This document shows positions 11,033 through 22,452 of a stretch of 64,000 nt of DNA, one piece after another; within the stretch, counting starts at the first letter, position 1, and every line of letters starts with the position of its first letter. A program made the position numbers and the translations under genes. This stretch comes from Suillus spraguei (Eukaryota > Basidiomycota > Agaricomycetes > Boletales > Suillaceae): positions 558,001 to 622,000 of the forward strand of contig JABCPU010000001.1 in assembly GCA_016800925.1 (NCBI GenBank), written 5' to 3'. The notes beneath the pieces were generated by a model, which had not been told where the DNA came from, did not search any database, and worked only from the letters and a program-made list of their open reading frames with translations.

Positions 11033-13045
11033 CTATTCTGCATTGACCTTGTCAGGTTCATACCCTTGGTAAAGATCATCGTCGGTTTCATCATCATCAT
11101 CAAGATCAGTATCTTCTAAGTCATTGTCGCGTAGGAAAGCTTCGTAGTCCTCCCACATGTGTGTCGCAATGCGATCACGGTGTGTATTTGCAGCTTGGAC
11201 ATCCGGTCCACTCTCATCTCCTGCAACATTTCCTTGATGGGTTGGGTTGTCATTCACAATGCTCAGTGGTGGCAGCAGGTCTTCGGATGGGTCATGAATC
11301 CAAATAAAATTGTGTAGGACACATAATGCTGCTGGGATGTGAGCTTGTATGTCCATCTTGTACTCTGGGGATTGTCACAACCCTTATAACCAATTAAGGC
11401 AGGGGCAGAGACTAGGACTCAAACTAAGGTTATCACAAGAGAAGAGGATAGCAGATATGTCTGGTTGCTACACTTGGTAGATACAAGAGGTTTGAACTAA
11501 AGAACTACTACAACAAAACTAGCTAAGTATATACACATATTGAAACTGAGATATAAACTGAGTCTGAAACTACTAGCCAATCATAAAATAGAAATGAGAA
11601 TCGTACGATGTGATAATTGTGACATAGTTATGACATCATATTCTAGAAGGTTCTAAGATCACGTGATACTATCTTATCTTATCTTATCTGATAGCATCAT
11701 AGAAGATCTCTTCATCTTCATCAGGGAGTTCAATTATAGAAGCAGATATGGGGATTTCAATAGGGTTAGGGTTTGTCTTAGCACTGGGTTTAGATGCTTT
11801 AGGGAAATTGAGGAAAGAATAATGGTTTGTATTTGGAATTCATGACAGGGATAAAAGAAGGATTCAGAAGCATCGCTTCAAGATGCCAAAGATTCGTTCG
11901 ATGACATTTCATGCTGAGGCATGGCGAAGGTTGAAAAGTTCCTCCTTATTGATGGGTCTGAAAAATATATTGGTTTAGTTCAAATAAAAAAACAGGAGTG
12001 AATATTTACCTTGTGGCAGCACAACCCCACTCAGCGAGGTGGTACCAAACACCACGGTAAGGAGTGAGTAGTTCTTCACAGGAGGGAAAACCTGCATCTG
12101 TGAGAAGGTATTTGCCTGCAGGAACCATCAAACCACCTTCATGCGCTTGATCCCACAGCTATGCATCAGTCGCGGATCCCTCCCAGCTGGTTAATGTATA
12201 TGTGAACAGCAAGTCAAAGCTGCATGCAAAAAGGCAATTCTGCGAAATAAATCCTTTTCGGTTATGATAGACTCGATGCTCAACTGCAGGAGGGAACATG
12301 TGAATGTGGCTACCATCTAGTGCCCCTATGGCACCCTCAAAATATGGCCAACATTTTGGATTATTGCGAATTTTGGCAGGGATAGGATCATCATCACCAG
12401 GAAAAGAAATATACTGGTGGTAGAATGGGTGTGATGCAAATATTTCAAGCATCTTGCGAAAATACCTACAAGAGCATTAAAACCAATATATTTTTCTCAA
12501 ATAAATTATGTGTACCAAGAAATCGTATCATTTGAGCGCTGGAAGTGTTCACCAACATGTTGTATTGTTAATCCTGTGACACAAGAATAGAGGAAGATGG
12601 CTAGTTGCTCTTCAAGCGAGACATATCGTGAATCTGTGTGACCAAGGGCACGGAGCTCATTTATCAAACTCTCAAAAACATGGACATGCATCCCGAGCTC
12701 GCAGTGTATGTGCTCAGGATGACCAATAATGAGCTCCATAACCCATTCATGACCAGACAGTGCTGATATGTGGTATGGTTCAGGGGCTCGGCGTATTTGT
12801 CCCAATGGAAGGACCACCTGTGCGGTTGCAGCAATAAGAATACTGGTAAGAAGTACAATATAGCAAATAATCCACTCGCGGACCACCAGCTGTTGCAAAT
12901 TCTGGTCAGTTGACTGAGTGCGGGGAGCAGTGAGAAGCCGCTGATATGGGGTAAGGGGGTTAGTGAACAAGGGACCAAGCAGGGGCTGATCAGGGGGCTG
13001 CATACTATGAACAGATGATATTACAACTAGGATCAAGCAACTCAT
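11033..13045 (-). pseudogene. PIF/Harbinger DDE transposase
   Basis: From 13045 on the minus strand the first exon encodes a DUF8040-like region (YVSLEEQLAIFLYSCVTGL, HVGEHFQRSNDTIS). After an intron (about 12454-12517) comes HPFYHQYISFPGDD, then GAIGALDGSHIH with the first catalytic Asp, SQNCLFACSFDLLFTY and SWEGSATDA. A TAG follows, then GKYLLTDAGFP with the second Asp and GVWYHLAEWG. After another intron the frame has ELFNLRHASA, TGA, NVIERIFG with the catalytic Glu, and a further TGA. A solo LTR then splits the last segment, MDIQAHIPAALCVLHNFIW, from the rest. All three catalytic residues are present but at least three stops make it non-functional. Confidence 0.9.
11373..11847. repeat. 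Solo LTR, 475 bp, third family
   Basis: The stretch begins TGTCACAACCC and ends ATTCATGACA, with GGGAT at 11368-11372 and again at 11848-11852. It sits exactly where the Harbinger transposase frame breaks between its ...FGILKR segment and MDIQAHIPAALC. The 5-bp duplication and TG...CA ends identify an LTR; the family could not be assigned. Confidence 0.88.
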
Positions 13046-13172
13046 CGAACTAGGGACTGATAACGATGATAATCATATTCAAGCTCCGCTTACATGCCGA
13101 TGCTTGCGCCACAAATGAAATTTCGTATTTCGAAATTTTGGCTTATACAAACGGTTACTGAACGAGCTCTTA

Positions 13173-14278
13173 GTCTCAGTTCATATGGCACTCTTATGTT
13201 AAGCAGTGCGACACGTGTGTTTCAATCAAAGTGGGTGGGTGAGTCCTGATCAAAAAATCTCCAAATATGCCCAGATTATTACTGTTGTTGACTCTGAAAT
13301 CAAAGAAGAAGGAAGGGGCTACCTTATCGAGGTTTTGTGCTCTTCACTTAGGTACTATGACTTGACCTGGCCCTATTCACTTCATTTCACTCACAGTAAC
13401 TCATAGTGCACTCACAGCTGCTGCATGCCTTGCTTTTAGTGTACACAATGACCCACCTTGGCTTAATTCCTCCACCTCAGTTGCACTGGTGGAATTGTGC
13501 TGTGTAACATTTTTCTTGCTCACTTGGAATCATACACGCTTTCAGACGCTGATGCATTTTTTGGGACCATGAATTTGGTCCATCTGTGCTCGAGAAGTTG
13601 TCGATGGAGATCATCTCTCCTTCCCAAAGAGCAAAGATGGCCCATCTGGAGCACAAACGAGATGCTGTACTTGAGCACGAAGTGAACGCAAGCGCAATTG
13701 GCCGTCTGTCATTCCGAAAGATGTTGTACTTTGATGTCTCGGGGATTATATGTCCGGATCTCAGTGGGTGGATCCTCCCATTTGCGCAGTTTGTTAATGG
13801 TGTGTTATCCGATGATTCATCCTTTTATAATCTTGAACTTCTTCGCATCATTGATGGCTTTATCATTCACAACTGTGTCATTCAGAGCATATCATGATGT
13901 TTTGTCTTTGGCAGCAACGGTCTCATGTTGAAGAAGTCAGGCATCAAATTTCAAAATCCAACTTCGCAATGTATGACTGATGAACTCAGACTTCAAAGTT
14001 GTCATTGATGGTTTTTCTGGATTTCGGATGTGTTGGACTAGTAGGCCTCAAAGTTGTCTTAGATCATATTTCTATCTTTCAGACATGTTAGTCTTGGTAA
14101 AATCTAGTGGCTTATAGTATGAATATATTAGGGCCTTCATGTGGCTCAGCGGTGTGCCATTAGATCATGATTGTGAACACTAGATGGCAAAATACAGGCC
14201 AGCATGGTCCGTAGGTATCCGGCAGTGGTATCAGGGACTGGCGCTGTTGTGATTGAGGATGATCTGAGTGCTATTGCA
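13173..14278. other. No recognisable gene
   Basis: Several open frames of about 60-103 codons exist on the plus strand, for example 13586-13897, but none has a domain I recognise or a supported splice chain. The stretch may hold remains of the locus into which the Harbinger element inserted. Confidence 0.35.
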
Positions 14279-14280
14279 TG

Positions 14281-14651
14281 GTCAAGTCTTCCAATACTAT
14301 CACCAAGAAGTGAGCGCAATAACCAAAGATGAAAGATGATAGTGTCAGGCCAGAACATTGCCTAGTGGGTCTGTGATGGCAAGATCATACCAAGGGTCAT
14401 CAATATTGCACTGATATCATAGCCCATAGCCATTGAATATCTAGATGCTATTGTGTAGTCAAGTCTTCCAACACTATCACCAAGAAGTGAGCGCCAGATA
14501 AGAGGAGATAACCAAAGATGAAAGATGATAGTGTCAGGCCAGAACATTGCCTAGTGGGTCTGTGATGGCAAGACCATACCGAGGGTCATCAATATTGCAC
14601 TGATATCATAACCCATAGCTGGCATTGGATATCTAGATGCTGTTGCGTAGT
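14281..14651. repeat. Tandem duplication, about 180-190 bp units
   Basis: The unit beginning GTCAAGTCTTCCAA occurs at 14281 and at 14458. Both copies continue through ACCAAAGATGAAAGATGATAGTGT, CAGAACATTGCCTAGTGGG and GATATCTAGATGCT. The second copy carries an extra block of about 13 bases (CAGATAAGAGGAG) and a few substitutions. No coding function is evident. Confidence 0.85.
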
Positions 14652-14978
14652 CAAAAATTACCAAGGTTTACCTGCATGTGCTATTTTTTGGGTGCTCTGA
14701 TCACATACAACTAGAAAAACCTACATCTCGGTGATTTCCTGATGAACACGCTAGAAAAAGTATTATAAGAGACGGCGGGACGACGAGAGAACAAATAACA
14801 TACCTCAGTGTTGGGAGACAACAACTGAGGTATGAGGAACCGAGGCGAAGCGTATTATATGTGAGAAGAATGCACGTGATAAAGTAGAAAAAGGAAATGT
14901 GCTATGGACGATGACAACGATGACAACTATGACGATTTAACACTTTCTTCACGAGTTCGCTGATTGGCATGGTACTAC

Positions 14979-15305
14979 TGTTCAGATCAGAGAAATTCTG
15001 CTCCTACAGTGGTAGACAGAACTCGAGTATCAAAAGAAAGTACTCGATATCAGTGAACGATACCCTACCGAAAGAATCTAATGTCGATGCGATGCGTGCA
15101 TGATGCTCAAATTGAAATGATGCGTGTTCCAAACTCTGCCACAGGATACCGAAATTGGGACCTGGGCTATTCATGAACATGAGAGACCGTGGAATCTTCA
15201 AATGATGCGCTAGGGCGGTGAGATTTTTTGAATCAAATGGACCATCTGCCGGAGGTCAGATGTCAAGTACTAAGGCAAGAACATTGTTCGGGCACCAGAT
15301 CAACG
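14979..15305 (+). repeat. Direct repeat A (partner at 17141-17466)
   Basis: This stretch and 17141-17466 share nearly the whole length, from CAGATCAGAGAA through CTACAGTGGTAGACA, ATGATGCGTGTTCCAAACTCTG and CTGGGCTATTCATGAACATG to GCACCAGATCAACG. Differences are scattered substitutions and small indels. The pair brackets about 1.8 kb that includes the small cysteine-rich gene. Ends do not clearly match an LTR structure. Confidence 0.88.
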
Positions 15306-16370
15306 GTAATTTCAGGAAATTTTTGCTTCGTCCAGAACTAAAAAATCATTGTCAGGATCAGGGACAGAAATATAACTTGCTTTTCGAATCTCGGAAGGTA
15401 TGTTTCTGCCATGAAAGTGCACTGCTTATCTTCAAACATGTGGATGCCCAAGAAGCGGACATTGATTCCCAGCTTGTTACAAAGGTCGTTGATACCGAGA
15501 TGGAATCAAGACGTGGCCAACGATAAGAAACACTGATGAGACACACGAAACAAAACAAAACCACGTTCTGGATTGCGGGATGACGACGACAGTAAGGTAC
15601 AAGCTAAGTCTACGATGCAATGAACCATAAATGATAAGTATATGAAGGTGTACGTAAGCCACCAGGCTTGCTACTCACGCATGCATTGTGCAAGGTTTTC
15701 AGGTGTTTTGCCATATCCCAAAGGCTACTAAGCATTGTCGAGTGCCCGATTAACCATTTCCCAAGGGTCTGACTTGTTGCCTAGGATCACCTCCAAACGG
15801 TGACAGGGGCTTGTCGCTTTCACTCACGGGAATACTCAGAGGTAGCAATCCCTTAACTAACTTCCGCAAGTTTTGCACAAGCTGCAGTCCGAGACCACAT
15901 GATGCTGACCCATTTGTCAACACTTCTGTATTTTGAATGTTGCTGACGTTATCTTTGCAAGCGGCTTGCATATTCATAGCACTGCCATCATTAATGATTT
16001 GAATTACTTTCGGTTCTGGCCCGGGACAAGCTGCAGTCCGAAACCACATGAGGCGACTCATTTGTCAGCTCTTCTGCGTCAATATTGATGGCATTATCAC
16101 TACACGATGATGGCAGTCGTTCGCTTGCTGTCGCAGCAGTGAATTTGGCGATTTTGGCCTCACCAGTGCCAGTTACGGGCTGCCGAGCATTACATTCAAA
16201 TATTTTACATCGCTCGAGCAGTATGAAAACTCGTCCAAGACTCCAAATATAACTGTACTGATGGGCTCCGAACTAGATATTGCACCATCAACCATAATGC
16301 CAAAGCAAAAGCAGAAAAAATAATTACGTGCCGCTCAGGCTGCCGGCTCCATTTTCTAAATGGTTCAATA

Positions 16371-16590
16371 TTAACCGCAGAGTTTCTAAGGTGTGCAGGT
16401 GAGTCATCATTGTGGTTGAATCTTGGTTGCACAGCGATCTGCTCATACTCACTACATCAGGTTCACAAGACAAGTCCAAGTTGGGGCAACAGTCGGCAGT
16501 TGTAGCGCAAGTTTCGCCATACCACGAACACGCATCGACAAACATAGATGCTGTCAAAGCAACAACAACAGCGGGGATTGATAAACGCAT
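16371..16590 (-). CDS. Small secreted cysteine-rich peptide, inhibitor-cystine-knot-like
   Basis: Minus strand, two exons: 16590-16453 and 16385-16371, split by a 67-nt intron (GTGAGT...CACCTTAG, with a TGACTCAC branch-like site). The predicted precursor is 50 residues. Residues 1-20 form a signal peptide (hydrophobic PAVVVALTASMF, small residue before the first Cys). The mature part is about 30 residues with six cysteines spaced C-X6-C-X5-CC-X6-C-X6-C, the spacing of inhibitor cystine knots. The sixth cysteine is only encoded if the intron is removed, which supports the model. Knottin-like peptides in other organisms act as channel or protease ligands, antimicrobials or effectors; which applies here is unknown. 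No related copy was found in the window. Confidence 0.6.
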
Positions 16591-17140
16591 TTTCTGTGCG
16601 AGGCAATATACAATTTTCTGAGAGGGATTTCGAATGATATCTCTGAGGATGGGGGAACACTGTAGGATGACGATCAGCTTATATATCCTGCACGTACTCA
16701 TGTGCATGACTTTGATTGATTGGGCGATTGCTGTGGGATGGCAGAATTTTGGCAGAACCTGCAGTGCCAGCAGCCATAATCGACGATCCTCTTCTTCGTA
16801 AGCACAGAAAGTTCGCTTAACCCCTCGGCCTCATCCTGAATCCTGATCTCTCATTCGTCGTTTGAACCTGCAGTGACCCTGCCAGCGCAGCGACAAAGTT
16901 AAGAAGTTGATACTCGTCATTTTTCTCTCACTCACTCCACTTTCTCAAAGGCAGGAGCCTATTGCGGCACCTGGGGAGACCTTCCCGGGGACGGTCTTTC
17001 AACTTAACATCGAAACCGGCTTCGAAAGACCATGGGAATGTCTTGGAAGTGGTGCCAAGAGTGCTGTTTGTTGTACTATGATGACTGATTCTACAGTTAC
17101 TGGTGCTTTACATTGTACACAAATATATTCATGGTGCTGA

Positions 17141-17466
17141 TGTCCAGATCAGAGAATTTCTGCCCCTACAGTGGTAGACAAACCCAAGTATCCAAGAAAG
17201 TGCTCGATATCAGTGGACTCAAAAGAGTCTAATGTCGATGCGATGCTCGCACGATGCTCAAATCGAAATGATGCGTGTTCCAAACTCTGACACAGGATAC
17301 CGAAAATTGGGACCTGGGCTATTCATGAACATGAGAGACTGCGGAATCTTCAAATGATGCGCTAGGGCGGTGAGATTTTTTGGATCAAATTGACCCTCAG
17401 TGAACATCTGCCGGAGGTCGGATGTCAAGCACTAGGCAAGAACATTGTTCGTGCACCAGATCAACG
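17141..17466 (+). repeat. Direct repeat B (partner at 14979-15305)
   Basis: Second member of the pair described at 14979-15305. Compared with that copy it lacks the short ACGATACCCTACC stretch and carries an extra CCTCAGTGAA block before CATCTGCCGGAGGTC. Orientation is the same, so recombination between the two would delete the intervening segment. Confidence 0.88.
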
Positions 17467-17569
17467 TGTGCTCCATGTGTCCGATCATCAAATTTCGATG
17501 GTTTGAAGGTATAGGTCCCTTATCAGTAGAAATAACAAGTATATACACTATCTCAAAACTCCGGCCTAT

Positions 17570-18345
17570 TTTGAACTGATCCTGGACATAAAAATCATCC
17601 ATATGCACACTGCTAATGTATGAGCAGAGTGGACAATGTGTGAAAGGGTAAAATACTGAAAAATATCAAAACTGTCAAAAATGCGATTCTGTGTGCTTTG
17701 TTCCTGTAGAAGGACCATGGTGATATTCCGGAGTAGCTAGGTGACAGATATACTCTAGATACACATAGTAATAGACTCCCTACCATCCTGAAGGTCCGGT
17801 CCCACAGTAAAATTTCACAGGGGGCAAACCACCAGGAGAGGGGGGTGTACTATGCAACAAGGTGTTTTCATATAGTAATGGGCCCCTGATACATTCTTCC
17901 TATTGTTTAACAGATCCTGGAAATCATTTTTCTAAGTCTATCCACCTGGAAATAATCACATGGGAACATATTTTGTGTTTTCATGTATATATGCTATATC
18001 TATTGATGCAGGGCGCCTCAAGGGACCAAATAAAGTTTGGAATCCCTTCATATATCCTTTTAAATGAGTTCTGAATACAATAGAGCACTTCCATATTAAA
18101 GGGACAAAGTTGCGAAAGTGTTCTGTACCCTAGGCTATTTTGAATACCCCCTGGGGGAGCAGGCACACAAATAGACAAAAAAGCGGTCTATTATATTATA
18201 CCATAGATATATATACTAAACTACTACTTATATATGTAAGGGGAGCTATTGTGGTGTGGTGTGGGGATAATTATAATTGTGGGGCATACTATATTTGGGC
18301 GATGTTTTGGGTGTTCCCACACTCACTGCGGAAACAAGATTTTAG
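17570..18345. repeat. Non-coding repeat related to the 40850-42150 element
   Basis: Two blocks match the element at 40850-42150. The first, CTCCCTACCATCCTGAAGG to ACCACCAGGAG (about 17775-17845), matches that element in reverse. The second, GCAGGCACACAAAT, AAGCGGTCTATTATA, CTAAACTACTACTTATATATG and GGCGATGTTTTGGGTGTT (about 18158-18330), matches its right arm. No protein-coding frame was seen. It is probably another copy of the same non-autonomous element. Confidence 0.65.
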
Positions 18346-18653
18346 GCAGATCTGATTAGTGTAGGGATAGACCATATATGCGGAATATAAACAGATGTCG
18401 CATACAACGCAAATCCCGAAGCGCTAGGCTCGTGAGAGGTACACAGGGAAGACTCTAACCCAACACTGAATACACAAGCTGTGCGGAGGTAGATTAGTTA
18501 TCTGTGTATCTAATCCGACATCAGTATCATATCTGAAAACACGTTGTGTACATCTGCATTCTGTCTGCATACATATACAAAACAGATCTGATTAGACTTT
18601 GCAAAGAATAATATACATGTGGTCTGTATGCTTCCTAGGATTTACTATTTGCT

Positions 18654-19190
18654 TTGGAGCCCCATGGCTTCTTGCTCGCTATTCCCCTCGTTCTCTACAC
18701 CCCAATGGGTCCCAATGTCCAGAGACGCCCAAGCGGCGCCCCCATGTATCCTAGCCAACAAGGCACTAGTCAAGAGTGCCAGTCTCAAATGAGTGGTACC
18801 CACCAATTTGGCCAGCCTCATTCTGGGCCATCCCCACTCAACTTGCCTAACAAGGACTTGCTGCAGCATGATGAATACTTCAGCGGACCACGGGTACTCA
18901 ATCCCGCAATGGTAAACAATCAGAATTAACTCGATGTGAACACAGAAACTCACGTATTATTAGCTGGGGGAGATGGTGTAAATGAGAATAGTGGAAGAGT
19001 GTCAGGTAATAACAACCTACCAGACATGCCATTCATCCCTAGGCACAATATTAATGAACAGCACCAGATGATCATTCACTCCATGTTTCCGGACCTGTGC
19101 AGTATCTCTCAGTCCTGGTATTGTAGATGGCGAAGTTAATGCAGCGTTCATTCAAGAAGTCATTGATCAAGTCTGGGACGACAGAAGGGT
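18654..19190 (+). pseudogene. Hypothetical protein fragment, proline/glutamine rich
   Basis: A frame from 18654 reads MGPNVQRRPSGAPMYPSQQ and NLPNKDLLQHDEYF, stops at 18929, and weaker coding signal continues in other frames (MPFIPRHNINEQHQMIIHSMF; then VNAAFIQEVIDQVWDD near 19150-19180 followed by a GTGAGG donor). This looks like part of a multi-exon transposon-associated gene of the kind with a disordered N-terminus. No domain recognised. Confidence 0.35.
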
Positions 19191-19906
19191 GAGGGTGAAC
19201 AATCGAAAAATATAACTTATGGACTTACTAAGTCAACATAACATCTGCGTGAAGATCCAAACTCGAAATTTGAGATACTAGATGTCGAATATATGCTATT
19301 CAGCAACGCAAAAGAAGTCAACCAAAAAAACTCCAGCAGTCAGCTAACTCAGGTTCAGTCAAACTATCATTTACTACTGGAGGATCTGCCCTAGCAGCGC
19401 CCAATAAGAATGATTGATATTCCTTGAAATCTAGTAAGTAACATAGGTCAATAGAACTAAGCAAGACCTTACAGCTTTCTGTGACTCCAGCCAATTGTTA
19501 AGCACTCCCTGTGTCTCAGTGTGCACGTCGCTGGTGTCAGGATCTCCCATAGTACCTGATGATGAGCTTAGCCACCGGACAGGCTTGCGGATAGATATTT
19601 CAATGTCCTACATAAAAAATCAGTTGACATCAGTTTAGCTGTACAAGGGACTTACTATGGGCCCTGGCGTTCTGCACTCAAAAGTTAATTTAAATGTTTT
19701 CACTCCATGGGGAGCTCGAGCTTGATTGCATCGCGGACTGCCATAGCGTGAGTAGTAGGAACAAGCTGTAACGCGGGACTTGAGAGAATTTTTCGAAAAC
19801 TCACTTTGCTCTAAGCATAACCTAAACAGACGTCAAAAGATTGAATTTGCAAGGTTGGTTAGTGGTGGAATAGCAAGTATTTGAAGAGAAGAAACGGGGG
19901 TCTGAA
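19191..19906. other. No gene seen
   Basis: Nothing supported was found here. Short frames lack motifs. The right end leads into a local duplication upstream of NFU1. Confidence 0.4.
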
Positions 19907-20258
19907 AAGACATGTCGGCGTGGTCGGAAGTGTCTGTTTAGATGTGTTACCTCGGATCGAACGACCAAATTGTGCGTCCCATCGAATTTGCGTCTGATTA
20001 CAAGGGTACCTACGTTTAGAGTCGGGTTACACACGTCGCCTTCCTCTGATTAGGGTCTGACTAAAATCTCGTTTCCGCAGTGAGGGGTCTAAAATTTTAG
20101 ACGTGTCGACGAAGTTGGATGTTTAAGTGTGTTGCTTCGGACCGAACGACCAAATTTTGCGACCCATCGGATTTGAAGGGTATCTACGTTTAGAGTCGGT
20201 TTACACACGTCGTCTTCCTCTGATTAGGGCATGACTAAAATCTCGTTTCCGCAGTGTT
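19907..20258 (+). repeat. Tandem duplication upstream of NFU1
   Basis: Copy 1 (about 19907-20083) and copy 2 (about 20100-20258) share CGAACGACCAAATT, CCCATCG, CTACGTTTAGAGTCGG, TTACACACGTCG, CTTCCTCTGATTAGGG and ACTAAAATCTCGTTTCCGCAGTG. Copy 1 has an extra CGTCTGATTACAA block. The second copy ends about 70 bases before the chosen NFU1 start, so promoter or 5' leader sequence of NFU1 may be duplicated. Confidence 0.82.
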
Positions 20259-20329
20259 AATGTTTGTCGACGTCAATGTTTGTTCCTATTTTGAACCAGC
20301 ATGTGAATAAGCGAGCACCTCATAGTAAT

Positions 20330-21326
20330 ATGCTTATGACTGTCATGCCTGGGCTTGCCTCCAGATCTATCAGAGCCCTGTCCAGCGCGCGCTCTGCCTC
20401 AAACCGCACAATCGAATCTGCTGTTCGGTCCTGGACAAGAACAATTTCATCCACACCTGTACGCGCAGCCGTGCATCGCGGACCCACACTTGCAACTGCC
20501 TCAGGTATTCACGCCCCGAAAGCTGCACCATTGTTCAGCATAGCATCTCCACAATGTACGTCCCATTTTTTGTCTCTGATATGTTCCTGTAAATTATTGA
20601 TGTATGTCCAGGTCGATCCATGTTCATACAGACAGAGATCACACCCAACGACGATTCTCTTAAATTCATACCTGGTGTAGGTGTCATGGGCGAAGGAACT
20701 GCTGAGTTCCTTGACACGCGATCAGCATTAAAATCTCCACTTGCTATCCGTCTTATGGGCATCGAGGGTGTCAAAGCCATTTTTTATGGACCAGATTTCG
20801 TCACCGTGTCGAAGGACAGCGAAAACCCATGGGCAGTCCTCAAGCCAGAGATTTACTCAATACTTATGGAGCATTTCTCTTCTGGTATGCCACTTTTCCG
20901 GTCGGAAGAGGACAGAGAAGCCGCTGGCCCTCAGGACACTCAGATTCTTGACACAGACTCTGAGACGGTAGCAATGATCAAAGAGCTACTTGAAACTCGT
21001 GTCCGACCAGCGATAATGGAGGACGGTGGTGATATAGAATACCGAGGGTTCAGTGACGAAGGATTTGTAAAAGTTAAATTGAAGGGAAGCTGTAGAGGGT
21101 GCTCATCCAGCGCCGTAACGTTGAAGTCGGGAATTGAGAGGATGTTAATGCATTATATCCCGGAGGTGAAGGGTGTAGAGCAGGTATGCTCAAACTTCTC
21201 TGCAGTGTTTGACTCTAGCTGATGACGAACCAGATCTTGGATGAAGAGGAGGTCATTGCATTGGATGAATTTGCCAAGCTTGAGGAACGGCTAGCGAAGA
21301 ATGGAAAGAATAAAAATTCCAAGTGA
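20330..21326 (+). CDS. NFU1: Mitochondrial iron-sulfur cluster scaffold NFU1
   Basis: Three exons: 20330-20555, 20612-21183, 21234-21326, giving 296 residues. Residues 1 to about 90 are rich in Arg, Ser and Ala with few acids, a mitochondrial targeting sequence. The Nfu N-terminal domain follows (MFIQTEITPNDDSLKFIPG onward), then the NifU-like domain (RPAIMEDGGDIEYRGF) with the cluster-binding CRGC at residues 236-239. The protein receives and passes 4Fe-4S clusters to mitochondrial enzymes such as lipoyl synthase. The start is uncertain: ATGs at 20276, 20330, 20336 and 20345 are all in frame. The end is also uncertain: an alternative intron 21323-21371 would replace the TGA and extend the protein to 21396. 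Length and motifs fit an intact gene. Confidence 0.93.
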
Positions 21327-21396
21327 GTTACTTCTGGCATCAGTGGTGACTTAACGAGTTTACTCGCACAGGATGGCGCAATATATGTCCGTATGA

Positions 21397-22452
21397 GAGC
21401 CTACTACCTTACGCTACTGAATTTGACTTTATACTCCTCGATGCCTTCGAATGGTGGCTCAGCTCTCCCATCTCTGCTGTAGATCGTACAAGTAATCCAC
21501 GATTCAGGCCTTACGAGGATAATGTTAGGATTAGAGATATCCCCTCTCACAAAATGATGACTAGGGAACCGACATTGTGAGCAACAACCTGGCTTGCTAC
21601 AAAAATCGCGACATCATCTAGGGTCGTACAAAGGACGAAGTTTGCAAAAGCACACGGCAGAATCGTGAGAGATGTCATGCAGGACTTAGTGAAGGCGAAC
21701 CCGAGTTTGGGTGAACGCCCAGTGTAAAGGTAAATGTTTGCATGTGGTAGTTGTAACGTGGAAGACTGGAAGTCAAAGTTAATCACAAAAGTCCTGGTGG
21801 TGAGAAACACAGTAAAATGCATGTCTTATCGAGAGTTGGCAACTTTGAGATGACAAACACGTTTGAAGAGGAATCGGCTAGGGAGACCTAGATCTGAAGG
21901 CCTGAAGCTGTCACTAAATAGTGCGACGAAATTATTCAGGTGTCTCCTTTATGTAAATCTAAACAAAATAACTAATGCTATCACGAAAGTGTGAATAAAC
22001 AAAAGCAAATTACTCTGCTCCTCGCAGAGTACTACATAAACAACTGTTAAACTGTATTTTTATGTAGCACAGCATGTTATCACTCCCACCTTGCACCGCA
22101 AGGTAACTATACAGCAATGTACTTGTGCTATTCGTTTCTATCCAATACTCACTGGCTATATACTGAGTTGATAAGTGGTGGTACAGCATTGTTTTCTGGA
22201 CCCTCGAATCGTAAACTTTTATCCTGTCACTCGACAAGGAGCATTCTTCTATTTGTGTCATTACCTTCGAGCTTTATTGCATAGCACTGAATAGTCAACG
22301 CCACAGCGTACCCGAACTCCCAGTAGACTCAACTCTCGTGTCTTGGTACCAACATATCGAGACTGCCCAGGAAACATATCGTCGTAAGTGACAGTGATAG
22401 TTTGGACTTCATTAGATGATAGCTGAGACGGAGCTCCTCCCAATAGTTAATC
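21397..22452. other. Intergenic; leader of the WD40 gene at its end
   Basis: No coding sequence was recognised. The last 85 bases (from about 22370) resemble the sequence just before the WD40 gene at 36949 and the WD40 pseudogene near 35470 (CATATCGTCGTAAGTGA, then TTTGGAC, AGCTGA, TAGTTAATTATGTC), so the 5' leader was copied with the genes. Confidence 0.5.

Larger units (their letters stand above)
7045..13169. mobile_element. PIF/Harbinger DNA transposon with nested solo LTRs
   Basis: Terminal inverted repeats of about 58 bp (GAGCTCGTTCGGTAACC... at the left, ...GGTTACTGAACGAGCTC at the right) are flanked by TTA at 7042-7044 and 13170-13172, the 3-bp target duplication usual for this superfamily. 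Inside are the two genes expected: a SANT/Myb-like DNA-binding gene on the plus strand and a DDE transposase on the minus strand. Three solo LTRs have inserted since. Without them and their duplicated targets the element is about 3.9 kb. Both genes carry stops, so it is dead. Confidence 0.92.

Noticed and set aside
14146..14547. Two similar minus-strand ORFs starting MFWPDTIIFHLWL
   Set aside because: They arise from the tandem duplication and diverge right after the shared DNA; no sign of selection on protein.
16907..17140. Open frame with CC and other cysteines, hydrophobin-like at first sight
   Set aside because: It lacks the eight-cysteine pattern, starts from TTG rather than ATG, and has no convincing signal peptide. 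It may be a fragment but cannot be supported.
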